In this document: positions 26,530-35,192 of the stretch, piece after piece
How the letters are laid out: every line of letters begins with the position of its first letter
Numbering within the stretch: the stretch's first letter is position 1
Position numbers and translations under genes: made by a program
The notes under the pieces: generated by a model
What the model was told of the DNA's origin: nothing
What the model saw: the letters and a program-made list of their open reading frames with translations, nothing else
The model's database searches: none
DNA from: JABMQB01 sp963678235
GTDB taxonomy: Bacteria; Bacteroidota; Bacteroidia; Bacteroidales; Prolixibacteraceae
Length of the DNA stretch: 64,000 bases
Direction of reading: 5' to 3'
Assembly (NCBI GenBank): GCA_963678235.1
Contig: OY782766.1
Location: 4,092,001 to 4,156,000 of the forward strand

Positions 26530-27579
26530 CTATTTTGGGGCTTTGTACCGTCTCCAAAATTGGTATTTGCTTAAGGATGAATATGCGATAAGCCGATTAA
26601 TCCATTTGTTTTTCAGGAGTATGTGCAATATCCCATAACTAATAAATATCAGCGCAAGAAATAAAATCGCATCGAGTACGCTTAATAATCGTTCTGTAAT
26701 CCAGGATTGAAAGAAGAATGCATATAATTTCGTTGCCTTTAAGACTTTCAGCAATAAAGGTGAAACCAGCATCGAAAAAACTAGGATAATTAGTGTTGAA
26801 AATCCATGGGCAGTTTCAATAGCCCTTTGCGGACAGATATTGATGCAATGCATGCAGCTTTCGCATTTGTAAGTCCAGAATGGTCTTTCGTCAACGGTTT
26901 TGATTGCTTTCACCGGACAGGTGTTGACACAAATATTACATCCATCGCATGCGTTTGTAGCAATTAAAGTTTTGGCCAGGAAGAAGCGCCCTAAAAAATA
27001 ATACGCCAAAGCGATAGGAATAACCAACAGATCGATTGGAAGCGACAACATTGCTTTGTATTTGTGGTTTTCGGAAAGAATATCATTGGCAAAACGATCC
27101 ACTATTTTATGGCAGCGTTTGAATATCGAATCTACGACTTTTTCCCTTAATCCGGGATGCAAAAGAATCCAGTTTGAAGGTAAGTCAAGTGGCTGCATGC
27201 CAACAATTGTATACCCCTTAATTTTTAATAATAAAGCCGGGAAAATTTGCGCCAGTCCACTTAAGCCCGGGAGAAAAAGTTTGGATATTTTCATTCCGGC
27301 TCGTGTATTTAAAATAAAAGTATCTGCGTTTTTGGTTTTAGGAAACCTTCTTAGGAATTTTAAAACCAGCGGGGGTAAATTAAAGCCATGGGTAGGTGAG
27401 CAAATACCAACAAGTGTTTTCTTATTTTTATCGGGGTAATCATAGGTTTTTCCTTTTTCAATTTTTATGAGATGGACCGGAATCCCTTTTCCCTGAGCAA
27501 TATCTTTGATCCACGATGCTGCCCGTTTCGCATTTCCCGTACCCGAGAAAAAATAAATAATAACCTGCTCGTAGTTCAT
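26530..27579 (-). CDS. EFR1-type flavodoxin/ferredoxin fusion protein
   Basis: A 349-residue protein. Residues about 1-140 form a flavodoxin-like domain with FFSGTGNAKRAASW as its phosphate-binding loop and CSPTHGFNLPP. Near residues 210-255 are two 4Fe-4S ferredoxin motifs, CDGCNICVNTCP and CESCMHCINICP. Hydrophobic segments before (about 175-200) and after the clusters (about 260-325) place it at the membrane. The architecture matches EFRO/EFR1 electron-transfer proteins, whose electron partners are unknown. It probably carries electrons between cytoplasmic donors and a membrane system. It stands alone, convergent with the lipoprotein gene. Confidence 0.85.
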   Translation of the reverse strand: MNYEQVIIYFFSGTGNAKRAASWIKDIAQGKGIPVHLIKIEKGKTYDYPDKNKKTLVGICSPTHGFNLPPLVLKFLRRFPKTKNADTFILNTRAGMKISKLFLPGLSGLAQIFPALLLKIKGYTIVGMQPLDLPSNWILLHPGLREKVVDSIFKRCHKIVDRFANDILSENHKYKAMLSLPIDLLVIPIALAYYFLGRFFLAKTLIATNACDGCNICVNTCPVKAIKTVDERPFWTYKCESCMHCINICPQRAIETAHGFSTLIILVFSMLVSPLLLKVLKATKLYAFFFQSWITERLLSVLDAILFLALIFISYGILHILLKNKWINRLIAYSSLSKYQFWRRYKAPK

Positions 27580-27897
27580 CTTGGTTTTATTTGGAATTGT
27601 AAGTTAAGGATTATTTGGAATAGGTCAAGTTGCGGCATGTTTTATTCGTAAGACTTAAAATTTATGAGTTGTTGAATGAAGTTTTATAATTAAACAATGT
27701 CGCGAACACTGGGTATAGTTTCAAATCCCGGGCAAGACGATTTCAAATCGCTAAATTAAGTGGCAATATGGTTCGCTCTTGTATGATTAAATTCTATGAC
27801 TAGATGCTTTATTTTCGGGTGTGGTGATTTCCAAATTGCTACATTTGTTCTAATTATGATTCATATATAATTTTTGGATTAGATACAATAAAAACAA
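27580..27897. other. Gene-free stretch before tRNA-Cys terminator
   Basis: About 320 AT-rich bases. The only structure is a small palindrome, CGATTTCAAATCG, near 27740. A TACATTTG at 27840-27847 matches a -7 box on the plus strand but has no -33 partner and no gene behind it. Confidence 0.6.
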
Positions 27898-27929
27898 AAA
27901 GCCCATCAATAAATTTATAGACGGGCTTT
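27898..27929 (-). terminator. Intrinsic terminator of tRNA-Cys
   Basis: On the minus strand AAAGCCCGTC pairs with GATGGGCTTT (one wobble) and is followed by T residues; it begins two bases after the tRNA 3' end. Confidence 0.85.
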
Positions 27930-27930
27930 G

Positions 27931-28001
27931 AGGTCTCTGGCGGATTCGAACCGCCGTACATGGTTTTGCAGACCACTGCCTAGCCACTCGGCCAAGAGAC
28001 C
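27931..28001 (-). tRNA. tRNA-Cys (anticodon GCA)
   Basis: The 71-base minus-strand sequence folds as a full cloverleaf: a seven-pair acceptor stem (GGTCTCT/AGAGACC), a short D arm, an anticodon stem GTGGT/ACCAT with loop CTGCAAA giving anticodon GCA, a four-base variable loop, and T stem GGCGG/CCGCC with loop TTCGAAT. The discriminator base is U, the cysteine identity element. CCA is not encoded. Its own promoter and terminator are both visible, so it is a single-gene unit. Confidence 0.95.
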
Positions 28002-28020
28002 ATTTTGTTATTTCGGAGTG

Positions 28021-28051
28021 CAAATCTAAGAAAAATTGTAGTATTCACAAT
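28021..28051 (-). promoter_or_regulatory. Bacteroidota-type promoter of tRNA-Cys
   Basis: On the minus strand ATTG (28051-28048), 19 bases, then a perfect TAGATTTG (28028-28021). Transcription would start within about 15 bases of the mature 5' end. Confidence 0.75.
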
Positions 28052-28182
28052 AGTTTTCATCCAAAAATAAATGCACTAATGCTTCTAACAATGAAAGGCA
28101 TTAGAATGACCTTAGTCTCGTTCATAAAGGTACGAACCTGATATAAACATTGCTTTGACTGTTATGTTCAGCAGCCTATTTT

Positions 28183-28386
28183 TTATCTGCGAAGTTTTTC
28201 CCAGTTTGAATTTACGAGCGACTGGTTTCGGTTTGACTGCCAACCCTGAGCAATTGGTTTACACGTCCCCGACTTTGGGTTACATCCTTCTTTTAGCTCC
28301 ATCTTCTTTGCTTCTTCATTGGATTTTTCCGAAGCACCTTCATTTAATCCTATCAACGATAAAAACATGGTTTTTCCTATTTGCAA
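28183..28386 (-). CDS. Possible small protein, low confidence
   Basis: A 67-codon frame in an otherwise gene-free stretch (28052-28541). An internal ATG at 28368 would give about 61 residues, with AGGAA a few bases upstream. The product has a short hydrophobic start (MFLSLIGLNEG), an acidic helix, then two cysteines in EGCNPKSGTCKP and a basic end. I recognise no family. The opposite strand also has a longer frame, judged spurious. It may be a small secreted or regulatory peptide, or chance. Confidence 0.25.
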   Translation of the reverse strand: MQIGKTMFLSLIGLNEGASEKSNEEAKKMELKEGCNPKSGTCKPIAQGWQSNRNQSLVNSNWEKLRR

Positions 28387-28541
28387 ATCAACTTTTCGAA
28401 TATAGGAAATATTTGTTTGAAAATTTAAATGTTTTAGGGCATTTGTTATCTAGCATGTTGATATTTAATGAATTAATAAGAGTTCTGAATTGATGTTTGT
28501 ATGCAAATTTACATTTACATCATATAGACAACGAAATGAGA

Positions 28542-29543
28542 CTAATGAGAAGGGAGCGTGAATGAAAAAGTACTTCCTTTTTCGGGTTCGCTTGTTATGG
28601 TAAGTTCCCCATCCATATATTTTATGTAGTCAAGGCAAAGCTTTAATCCAATTCCGCTTCCGGTTTCAAAATCGGTCCCATATTTTTTTATAAACTTATC
28701 GGGACTGAGGATTTTTTCCTGATCGTTTTTTGAAATACCAATGCCTGAATCGGTTACCGAAATATTGATTGTTCCGTTATTGGACCATGCATCCACTTTT
28801 ATGGTTCCTTTTTGAGGAGTAAACTTAACCGCATTCGAAAGAAGGTTTCGTAAAACCAGGTTGATTAACTCAACATCGGCATTTGCCATTAGTTTTGAAT
28901 CACAATTAACGTCAATTTCAATTTCTTTCCTGGATGCCAACGGGGCGATTAGTTTTACATTTTTCGTGATCGATTCACATATATTTACCTTCACAATCTG
29001 CGGTTTGATATCTTCCATTTGGGTTTTTGCCCAATCCAATAGATTGTTTAAAAGAGCAATGGTGTTGTCCAATTGTTGTTTCGACGATTCAAGTGCCTTA
29101 TTCTTCAGCTCTTTTTTTACGGCATCGTTTTTTAAAACAAGCAACGAGTTGTTTAACGACACAATCGGAGATTTTAAATCGTGTGAAATAATAGAGAATA
29201 TTTTATCCTTCACGGCAACCAACTTCTCCAACTGCTCGTTTTTTTCTGTAATCGACTGGTTCGATAAACGAAGTTCTGCAACCAACTTTTTGTTGGTCCT
29301 CAGTCCTTTATAAATTAAAAAGGTTATAATAATTATAAGAATAAGTAAAGTAATGGTGAAATAAATGAAATTTTTCTGGAGCTTAATGATCGATTGGTTG
29401 TTTTCAATAATTGATTCCTGGAGTTCCGAATTTTGAAGTTGTTCTGTAGGATTTGTATCTGGTAATTCAGAAAAAGATGGATAGCTGAGGCTTAGGTTAA
29501 TCAATAAAAAAACACTTATAAATATTCTTATAACCAGGTTCAT
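28542..29543 (-). CDS. Orphan sensor histidine kinase
   Basis: A 333-residue membrane kinase. A signal-like segment at residues 5-20 and a membrane helix near 60-80 enclose a short periplasmic region of about 40 residues. A coiled coil leads into the dimerisation helix with the phosphoacceptor in FSIISHDLKSP, and the ATP-binding domain has NLLSNAVKFT, TDSGIGISK and GSGIGLKL. No PAS, HAMP or receiver domain and no response regulator neighbour, so its partner and signal are unknown. It is followed on the same strand (upstream) by folB, 56 bases away. Confidence 0.92.
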   Translation of the reverse strand: MNLVIRIFISVFLLINLSLSYPSFSELPDTNPTEQLQNSELQESIIENNQSIIKLQKNFIYFTITLLILIIIITFLIYKGLRTNKKLVAELRLSNQSITEKNEQLEKLVAVKDKIFSIISHDLKSPIVSLNNSLLVLKNDAVKKELKNKALESSKQQLDNTIALLNNLLDWAKTQMEDIKPQIVKVNICESITKNVKLIAPLASRKEIEIDVNCDSKLMANADVELINLVLRNLLSNAVKFTPQKGTIKVDAWSNNGTINISVTDSGIGISKNDQEKILSPDKFIKKYGTDFETGSGIGLKLCLDYIKYMDGELTITSEPEKGSTFSFTLPSH

Positions 29544-29598
29544 AGATTTGAATAGTAGCTTTAGTTTATTTTTGTTGAAGGACTTTTATTTTCGCACC

Positions 29599-29949
29599 TT
29601 ATTTGCTTAAAGTTACACTTACTTTTTTAATTTGCCCACCCATCGGAGGGTTCATTTTTGATATTTTGAGTGTGGCTTTTTGAATCGCCGGAAATTGTTT
29701 GTGCAAACTGTCGAGGATACGTTGGGCAACATTCTCAAGCAAGGAAGAATTTATCTTCATTTCCTCTTTGATCAATTCATAAACCGATTGGTAATTTAAG
29801 GCATCATTCAAATTATCCGATTGTGCAGCGGTAGAACAATCGGTTTCCAGGGAAATATCCAATAAAAATGTATTCCCAACAATCTGTTCTGCTTCAAAAT
29901 GCCCATGATAGGCATAAAATTCCATTCCTTCAATTTCAATTAATCCCAT
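29599..29949 (-). CDS. folB: Dihydroneopterin aldolase FolB
   Basis: A 116-residue enzyme of folate synthesis that converts dihydroneopterin to hydroxymethyl-dihydropterin and glycolaldehyde. Landmarks are EGMEFYAYHGHFEAEQ at the N-terminus, NYQSVYELIKEE, the SLLENVAQRILDSL segment with the family Glu, and the C-terminal MNPPMGGQIKKVSVTL. Length is right for the tunnel-fold family. The frame runs four codons further to 29961, but MGLIEIEG at 29949 is the better start. The other folate genes are not in the window. Confidence 0.92.
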   Translation of the reverse strand: MGLIEIEGMEFYAYHGHFEAEQIVGNTFLLDISLETDCSTAAQSDNLNDALNYQSVYELIKEEMKINSSLLENVAQRILDSLHKQFPAIQKATLKISKMNPPMGGQIKKVSVTLSK

Positions 29950-30185
29950 TTTCCACCACAATTTATTGTTGAAACCACGAACTCAGTTATAGCCTGAAGT
30001 ATAGTTTAAATATGCTTTAAAATTACCAATATCAAAAATCAAATCTCAATTTATTTTACAATTATGTTGTTCATAATTCCAATCAGGGAATTGGGAAATA
30101 GGCAAGGAATGCAGAGATTCATTAAAAAATCTTCCACAAATAAACTTTTCTCAAGTGCAACTATCTTTTGGCTCAAATCATTTTA

Positions 30186-30193
30186 TACTTTTG
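30186..30193 (+). promoter_or_regulatory. Bacteroidota -7 box of glnS
   Basis: TACTTTTG matches TAnnTTTG, 29 bases before the glnS start. The nearest TTTG upstream (30167) is only 15 bases away, so the -33 box is uncertain. Confidence 0.5.
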
Positions 30194-30222
30194 TAAATAA
30201 TATCATTAAGGCTTAAGAGTAT

Positions 30223-31923
30223 ATGGCAGAGAATAATATGAAAGAAGCAGACGTACCTGTGAAGAAGAACTTTATTGATCTTCAAATTGATAAGGATTTG
30301 GCTGAAGGGAAAAATGATGGAAGGGTCCACACCCGGTTTCCGCCCGAGCCAAATGGATATTTGCATATAGGGCATGCAAAGTCGATATGTTTAAATTTTG
30401 GTACTGCACAGAAATATGGAGGAAAAACAAACCTCCGTTTCGACGATACAAATCCATCGAAAGAAGAAACAGAATATGTTGATTCTATTATGGCAGATGT
30501 TCGTTGGCTCGGTTTCGATTGGGAAGACCGATTGTTTTATGCTTCAGATTATTTCGATCAATTGTATGAATTTGCAGTAAAGTTGATTGAAGATGGCAAA
30601 GCCTATGTTGATGATCAGGATTCGGAGAAAATAAGCGAGCAAAAAGGTACCCCCACAAGGGCAGGAATCGAAAGTCCATTCAGAAATCGGACTGTAGAAG
30701 AAAACAAAGATTTATTCGTTCGGATGAAAGCCGGGGAGTTTGACGAAGGCTCCAGGGTACTGCGCGCTAAGATAGATATGGCATCGCCGAATATGCACAT
30801 GCGTGATCCAATTATTTACAGGATTATGAAGGCGCATCATCACCGTACAGGCGATAAATGGTGCATCTACCCAATGTATGATTTTGCGCACGGACAAAGC
30901 GATTATTGGGAAGGAATTACCCATTCAATTTGCACCTTGGAATTTGAAGTACACCGCCCATTATATGATTGGTTTGTTGACCAATTGCAGCAAACGGATT
31001 ACCGCCCAAGGCAGATTGAATTTGCACGCTTAAACCTGAGCTATACGGTAATGAGCAAAAGAAAACTTCTGGAGCTGGTAAAAGATAAGCATGTAAATGG
31101 TTGGGATGATCCGAGGATGCCCACTATTTCGGGATTGAGAAGAAGGGGATATTCGCCTGAATCTATCAGGAATTTTGCCGAAAGGATTGGGATCACGAAG
31201 GTGGATGGCATGATTGACGTTACCTTGCTTGAGCACAGCGTGAAAGACCATCTGAATAAAACGGCACAAAGGGTGATGGGTGTTTTAGACCCTTTAAAAG
31301 TAGTTATTACCAATTATCCTGATGGGCAGGAAGAAGAATTGGATGCCGTAAATAACCCGGAAGATGAAAGCATGGGTAAGCGAAAAGTGCCATTCTCGAA
31401 AGTGCTTTATATTGAGAAAGATGATTTTATGGAAGATCCTCCACGTAAATTTTTCCGATTAGGACCGGGACGTGAAGTGCGCTTGCGATATGCTTATTTT
31501 ATTACTTGCAACGATGTAATCAAGGATGAAAATGGCGAAATAACAGAATTACACTGCACCTATGATCCTGCATCCAAGGGGGGCAATTCACCCGATGGAA
31601 GAAAGGTAAAAGCGACCTTGCATTGGGTTTCTGCGCAACATGCCGTTAAATCAGAAGTAAGGCTTTACGATAGGTTATTTACCGATGAGGATCCGCTGGC
31701 ACATAAAGATGTCGATTTTAAAGAGTTTATGAATAAAGACTCGTTAAAAATACTTTCAGACTGTTACCTTGAACCATTTGTAGTAGGTTCAAAAGCATTG
31801 GATCAGTTTCAGTTTGAACGACTTGGATATTTTAACGTTGATCCGGATTCAAACAGCAAAAAGTTGGTTTTTAACCGGACCGTTCAGTTAAGGGATACCT
31901 GGGCAAAGCAAAAAAATAAATAG
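30223..31923 (+). CDS. glnS: Glutaminyl-tRNA synthetase
   Basis: A 566-residue class I aminoacyl-tRNA synthetase that charges tRNA-Gln directly. The HIGH motif reads PPEPNGYLHIGHAKS (near residue 41), the KMSKS counterpart is VMSKRKLL, and the GDKWCIYPMYDFAHGQSD and CTLEFEVHRPLYDWF blocks identify GlnRS rather than GluRS. The C-terminal half has the two anticodon-binding beta barrels. Length and start agree with the family. The gene stands alone between its own promoter and terminator. Confidence 0.97.
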   Translation: MAENNMKEADVPVKKNFIDLQIDKDLAEGKNDGRVHTRFPPEPNGYLHIGHAKSICLNFGTAQKYGGKTNLRFDDTNPSKEETEYVDSIMADVRWLGFDWEDRLFYASDYFDQLYEFAVKLIEDGKAYVDDQDSEKISEQKGTPTRAGIESPFRNRTVEENKDLFVRMKAGEFDEGSRVLRAKIDMASPNMHMRDPIIYRIMKAHHHRTGDKWCIYPMYDFAHGQSDYWEGITHSICTLEFEVHRPLYDWFVDQLQQTDYRPRQIEFARLNLSYTVMSKRKLLELVKDKHVNGWDDPRMPTISGLRRRGYSPESIRNFAERIGITKVDGMIDVTLLEHSVKDHLNKTAQRVMGVLDPLKVVITNYPDGQEEELDAVNNPEDESMGKRKVPFSKVLYIEKDDFMEDPPRKFFRLGPGREVRLRYAYFITCNDVIKDENGEITELHCTYDPASKGGNSPDGRKVKATLHWVSAQHAVKSEVRLYDRLFTDEDPLAHKDVDFKEFMNKDSLKILSDCYLEPFVVGSKALDQFQFERLGYFNVDPDSNSKKLVFNRTVQLRDTWAKQKNK

Positions 31924-31933
31924 GACAAAACTT

Positions 31934-31958
31934 AAAAGCGGATTTTTCCGCTTTTTTT
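31934..31958 (+). terminator. Intrinsic terminator of glnS
   Basis: AAAAGCGGA (31934-31942) pairs with TCCGCTTTT (31947-31955) around a T4 loop, with a continuing T run to 31958. It begins 11 bases after the stop. Confidence 0.85.
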
Positions 31959-32030
31959 GTTTATATCTGTTTTTACCGACAGTAACCCCTCTTTAGCCGA
32001 GTTTAAAATGGCTTATTTATTAGGATGTTA

Positions 32031-32038
32031 TACATTTG
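32031..32038 (+). promoter_or_regulatory. Bacteroidota -7 box for the LiaF-like gene cluster
   Basis: A perfect TACATTTG, 27 bases before the chosen start of the first LiaF-like gene. The -33 box is not clear. Confidence 0.5.
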
Positions 32039-32065
32039 GTTCTGAAATTGATAAAAAGAATCGAA

Positions 32066-32437
32066 ATGAGAAAAGAATCTAGTAATACATCAAAAGGCAT
32101 CCTGGCTATTATATTAATTGCAATTGGTATGCTATGGTTACTCTCCCAAATCGGTATTCATTTCAACATCCCCAAAATACATTTCGAACATATATTTTAT
32201 CCTATCCATTCCCTATTTAAAAATTTTGGACACATTATTTTTAGCTGGCCTTCTTTATTAATTATTATTGGTTTAATCCTTATGGCAGGAAACCGAAGGT
32301 CGGGGGTTGTATTAATTGTAATAGGTGGAATATTTCTTTTACCCCGGATATTTTTCGTGCCGGGGATAGCTATTTCAATATTATTGCCGGTAGTTTTAAT
32401 TGCAATCGGAATATCAATGGTAGTCAGGAAACACTAG
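32066..32437 (+). CDS. LiaF/DUF5668-like membrane protein
   Basis: A 123-residue protein with three to four membrane helices, typical of the LiaF transmembrane-domain (DUF5668) family: GILAIILIAIGMLWLLSQIG, SLLIIIGLILMAGNRRSG, and ILLPVVLIAIGISMVVRKH. The Gly-x-x-x-Leu periodicity is characteristic. A start at 32036 would overlap the promoter, so the ATG at 32066 is preferred. It sits before a second LiaF-like gene and a LytS/LytR pair, with 96 bases to the next gene. LiaF-type proteins modulate envelope-stress sensing; here the role is inferred from context. Confidence 0.8.
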   Translation: MRKESSNTSKGILAIILIAIGMLWLLSQIGIHFNIPKIHFEHIFYPIHSLFKNFGHIIFSWPSLLIIIGLILMAGNRRSGVVLIVIGGIFLLPRIFFVPGIAISILLPVVLIAIGISMVVRKH

Positions 32438-32533
32438 AAAAACTAATTTACCTGAAATGTCCGGTTTTTATTTGTTTCGGACGAAAAGGGGCGATATAAA
32501 AGTTATATTTGTTAAAGATAAATACCACGTGTG

Positions 32534-33238
32534 ATGGAACATGATAATAGGGCGAATAAAAGATTATATTTTGGATTATTTTTAATTGCTTTAGGGGGCA
32601 TTTGGATTCTCGAAAGGCTGGACATAATTCCAAGCATTGTTGACGATATAATTATATCCTGGCAGATGCTTTTAATCGGGATCGGCGTATTTTCAATTAT
32701 CGGGGGAAACCGTACCCCGGGTTTGATATTGATTTTAGTCGGTGCTTTCTTTTTGATTCCTGAAGTTTTTGATATATCTTATGAGTTGAGAAAAATTGGT
32801 TGGCCCATTTTGTTGGTCGGTGTTGGGGTGGTTTTGCTAATCAGGAATCCTAAAAAAAACGATCCTGTATTTGAATCAAGTACACCCAATATGGATGTGT
32901 TTGACGATTTTGTAATTTTTGGTGGGCGCGAAATATTTGTCAATTCGCAGGGATTGGTCGGAGGTAAAACAACCTCAATTTTTGGTGGAACAGAATACGA
33001 TATGAGGCGTTCGGTTTTATCGCCCAATGGGGCAGTGGTTGATTGCGTAACCTTGTTTGGTGGTTGCACCTTTAAAGTTCCACCAACATGGACAGTCAAA
33101 AATGAAGTGACCACCGTGTTTGGGGCATTTGCCGATAAGCGTGGGGCAACTTTTCATGAAGACACTACCGACCCGTCAAAAACGCTAATCATAAAAGGGT
33201 TTTCGGCATTTGGAGGTATTGAAGTTAAGCTTGTATAA
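32534..33238 (+). CDS. LiaF-like protein with C-terminal beta-helix domain
   Basis: A 234-residue protein: two to four membrane helices (residues about 10-105, for example LYFGLFLIALGGIWILERLD) and a soluble C-terminal LiaF/DUF2154-type domain (about 120-234), with GGREIFVNSQGLVGGKTTSI and FGGCTFKVPPTWTVKNEVT, a repeating Phe-Gly-Gly beta pattern. In LiaF proteins this domain controls a LiaRS-type kinase. It is 10 bases from the LytS gene, so it is probably in the same operon and may modulate that kinase. A GTG start at 32531 is an equal alternative. A -7-like TATATTTG lies at 32504. Confidence 0.85.
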   Translation: MEHDNRANKRLYFGLFLIALGGIWILERLDIIPSIVDDIIISWQMLLIGIGVFSIIGGNRTPGLILILVGAFFLIPEVFDISYELRKIGWPILLVGVGVVLLIRNPKKNDPVFESSTPNMDVFDDFVIFGGREIFVNSQGLVGGKTTSIFGGTEYDMRRSVLSPNGAVVDCVTLFGGCTFKVPPTWTVKNEVTTVFGAFADKRGATFHEDTTDPSKTLIIKGFSAFGGIEVKLV

Positions 33239-33248
33239 ATCATAATTA

Positions 33249-34292
33249 ATGAGGCATCCGTTTATAACATTTCCCCGGCTTGGAATTGTTTATGCTATAT
33301 TCTGGGTTGGAGTAGCCTTAATAAATTCTGTTATTCAATGGCATTGGAACGATATAACTTTTGTTGTTGCATTGATATTTAATGTCGTTTTTTATTTCTC
33401 CTTCGCAGTAATCGGTACCAGTATTTGGTTTATCAATCAGTATATTTCGTTTGAAGAAGATTCAACGGTACGTTTTTTATCGGCACACGCAATCACTGCT
33501 ACCATTATCAATGCAATTTGGCTATATATTTCATCGGTTCTAGTAAAAATAATAGGTCTTCCGGTAGAAGAATATGTCAGCAACTCCATACCATATTGGA
33601 TTTTTGGAGGTTACCTGATTTATATTGTGTTTGTCATTTCATATATGGCGCTCACCTACTATATGAACCTAAAGGATAAAATTAGGAAAGAAGGGGAATT
33701 AAGGTCGTTGGTAAAGGAAGCTGAATTACATGCTTTAAAATCACAAATCAACCCACATTTTTTATTTAATAGTCTCAATAGCATCTCATCCTTAACCATG
33801 TCGGATCCATCGAGGGCACAAGAGATGGTAATTAACCTCTCATCGTTGATGAGGTATTCGTTGAAGCACGACCAGATTGACCTGGTTCCCTTTAAAGAAG
33901 AATTGGATAACAGTAAACATTACTTAGAGATCGAAAAAGTACGATTTGGATCAAAAATGAATGCCATATTCGATGTGAATGAAGCATGCCTTCGGGCGCG
34001 GATCCCAAATATGATATTGCAGCCTTTGTATGAAAATGCCATTAAATACGGGGTATATGAAACAACAAAACCAGTTGATATTATAACCACTTGTATAAAA
34101 CATGGCGATTTTTTGGTCATAACAATTGAAAATACCTTCGACCCAAATGTGATCAGTAAAAAAGGGGAGGGGATTGGCCTTCGAAATATTCGTGAGCGCT
34201 TGCAAATAATCTATGAAAATCCTGGTTTGATCAAAACGGTTAATGCCAATGGAAAATTTACCGTAACTTTGTCTATTCCTCAAGAAAAGTAA
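33249..34292 (+). CDS. LytS-family sensor histidine kinase
   Basis: A 347-residue membrane kinase. Residues about 12-140 form four hydrophobic helices (an N-terminal membrane sensor), followed by a coiled coil and the His_kinase domain, with the phosphoacceptor in LHALKSQINPHFLFNSLNS near residues 161-179. The ATP-binding domain has MILQPLYENAIKYG and KGEGIGLRNIRERL. It is two bases upstream of its LytTR response regulator and directly downstream of the LiaF-like protein, so the four genes probably form one envelope-related sensing operon. Confidence 0.95.
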   Translation: MRHPFITFPRLGIVYAIFWVGVALINSVIQWHWNDITFVVALIFNVVFYFSFAVIGTSIWFINQYISFEEDSTVRFLSAHAITATIINAIWLYISSVLVKIIGLPVEEYVSNSIPYWIFGGYLIYIVFVISYMALTYYMNLKDKIRKEGELRSLVKEAELHALKSQINPHFLFNSLNSISSLTMSDPSRAQEMVINLSSLMRYSLKHDQIDLVPFKEELDNSKHYLEIEKVRFGSKMNAIFDVNEACLRARIPNMILQPLYENAIKYGVYETTKPVDIITTCIKHGDFLVITIENTFDPNVISKKGEGIGLRNIRERLQIIYENPGLIKTVNANGKFTVTLSIPQEK

Positions 34293-34294
34293 TT

Positions 34295-35044
34295 ATGACT
34301 GATAAAATTAGAACACTAATCGTTGAAGATGAAGAGTTAGCTCGTAATTTGCTAAAATCGTATTTAAAAGACCAGGAATCAATCGAGCTTATCCACGAAT
34401 GCGAAAATGGATTTGACGGGGTAAAAATGATCAATGAATTAAAACCTGATTTAATTTTTCTGGATATTCAAATGCCTAAAATTACTGGTTTCGAAATGCT
34501 GGAATTACTGGATCATAAACCTGAAATAATTTTCACCACAGCCTACGATCAATATGCATTAAAAGCATTTGATTTTCATGCCGCCGATTACCTTTTAAAA
34601 CCTTACTCGAAGGGCAGGCTTGAGGAAGCCCTTGCAAATGTGAAGGAGAAAATCGGAAATAAAGCAGCTCCTTCAGAAATTGTTGATAAAGTGTCATCCT
34701 TCCCTAAAGATGAATATCTGGAGAGGATTGTAGTCAAAGACAGGAACAAAATCAATATCATTCCGGTTGACCAGATCAGATATTTCGAATCGATGGATGA
34801 TTATGTAATGATTTATACAAACGAAGGCAGGCATATCAAACAGAAAACAATGAAGTTTTTTGAGTCGGCCTTAAATCCCAATGAATTTATCCGGATTCAC
34901 AGGTCCTACATTGTAAGAGTTGCTGAAATCGCTGAAATACAGCAATATGAAAAGGAATCATACATTGTAATCCTACATGATAAAACCAAGTTAAAGGTAA
35001 GCAAGTCGGGTTATAAAAATATTAAAGGCACCTTGAACTTCTAG
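34295..35044 (+). CDS. LytTR-type response regulator
   Basis: A 249-residue response regulator. The receiver domain (residues 1-120) has the acidic pocket EDEE, the phosphoacceptor D57 in LIFLDIQMPKITG, and KPYSKGR with its conserved Lys. Residues about 145-249 are a LytTR DNA-binding domain (RIVVKDRNKINIIPVDQIRYFE, FIRIHRSYIVRVAEI). It starts two bases after the LytS stop, so they are surely coexpressed. Targets cannot be read from the window; LytTR proteins usually bind repeated elements near regulated envelope genes. Confidence 0.96.
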   Translation: MTDKIRTLIVEDEELARNLLKSYLKDQESIELIHECENGFDGVKMINELKPDLIFLDIQMPKITGFEMLELLDHKPEIIFTTAYDQYALKAFDFHAADYLLKPYSKGRLEEALANVKEKIGNKAAPSEIVDKVSSFPKDEYLERIVVKDRNKINIIPVDQIRYFESMDDYVMIYTNEGRHIKQKTMKFFESALNPNEFIRIHRSYIVRVAEIAEIQQYEKESYIVILHDKTKLKVSKSGYKNIKGTLNF

Positions 35045-35192
35045 ATGAAGGCATCCCATTAATTATTCCAACATATTTTAGCCTCGAAGTTTACGCAATT
35101 TGTCCATTTTTTATGTTTACGATTGGTATTGCTCAAAACTAATTGTAAGGTTTCTTGTTACATAGGTAAATTATTACTTAAAACAGAAACCA

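Noticed and set aside
27840..27847. TACATTTG, a perfect -7 box on the plus strand
   Set aside because: No -33 box at the right distance and no plus-strand gene or structured RNA follows before the tRNA on the other strand.
28155..28493. 112-codon plus-strand frame with hydrophobic stretches
   Set aside because: It overlaps a minus-strand frame of more protein-like composition, has no promoter or ribosome-binding site, and its product looks like random AT-rich translation.
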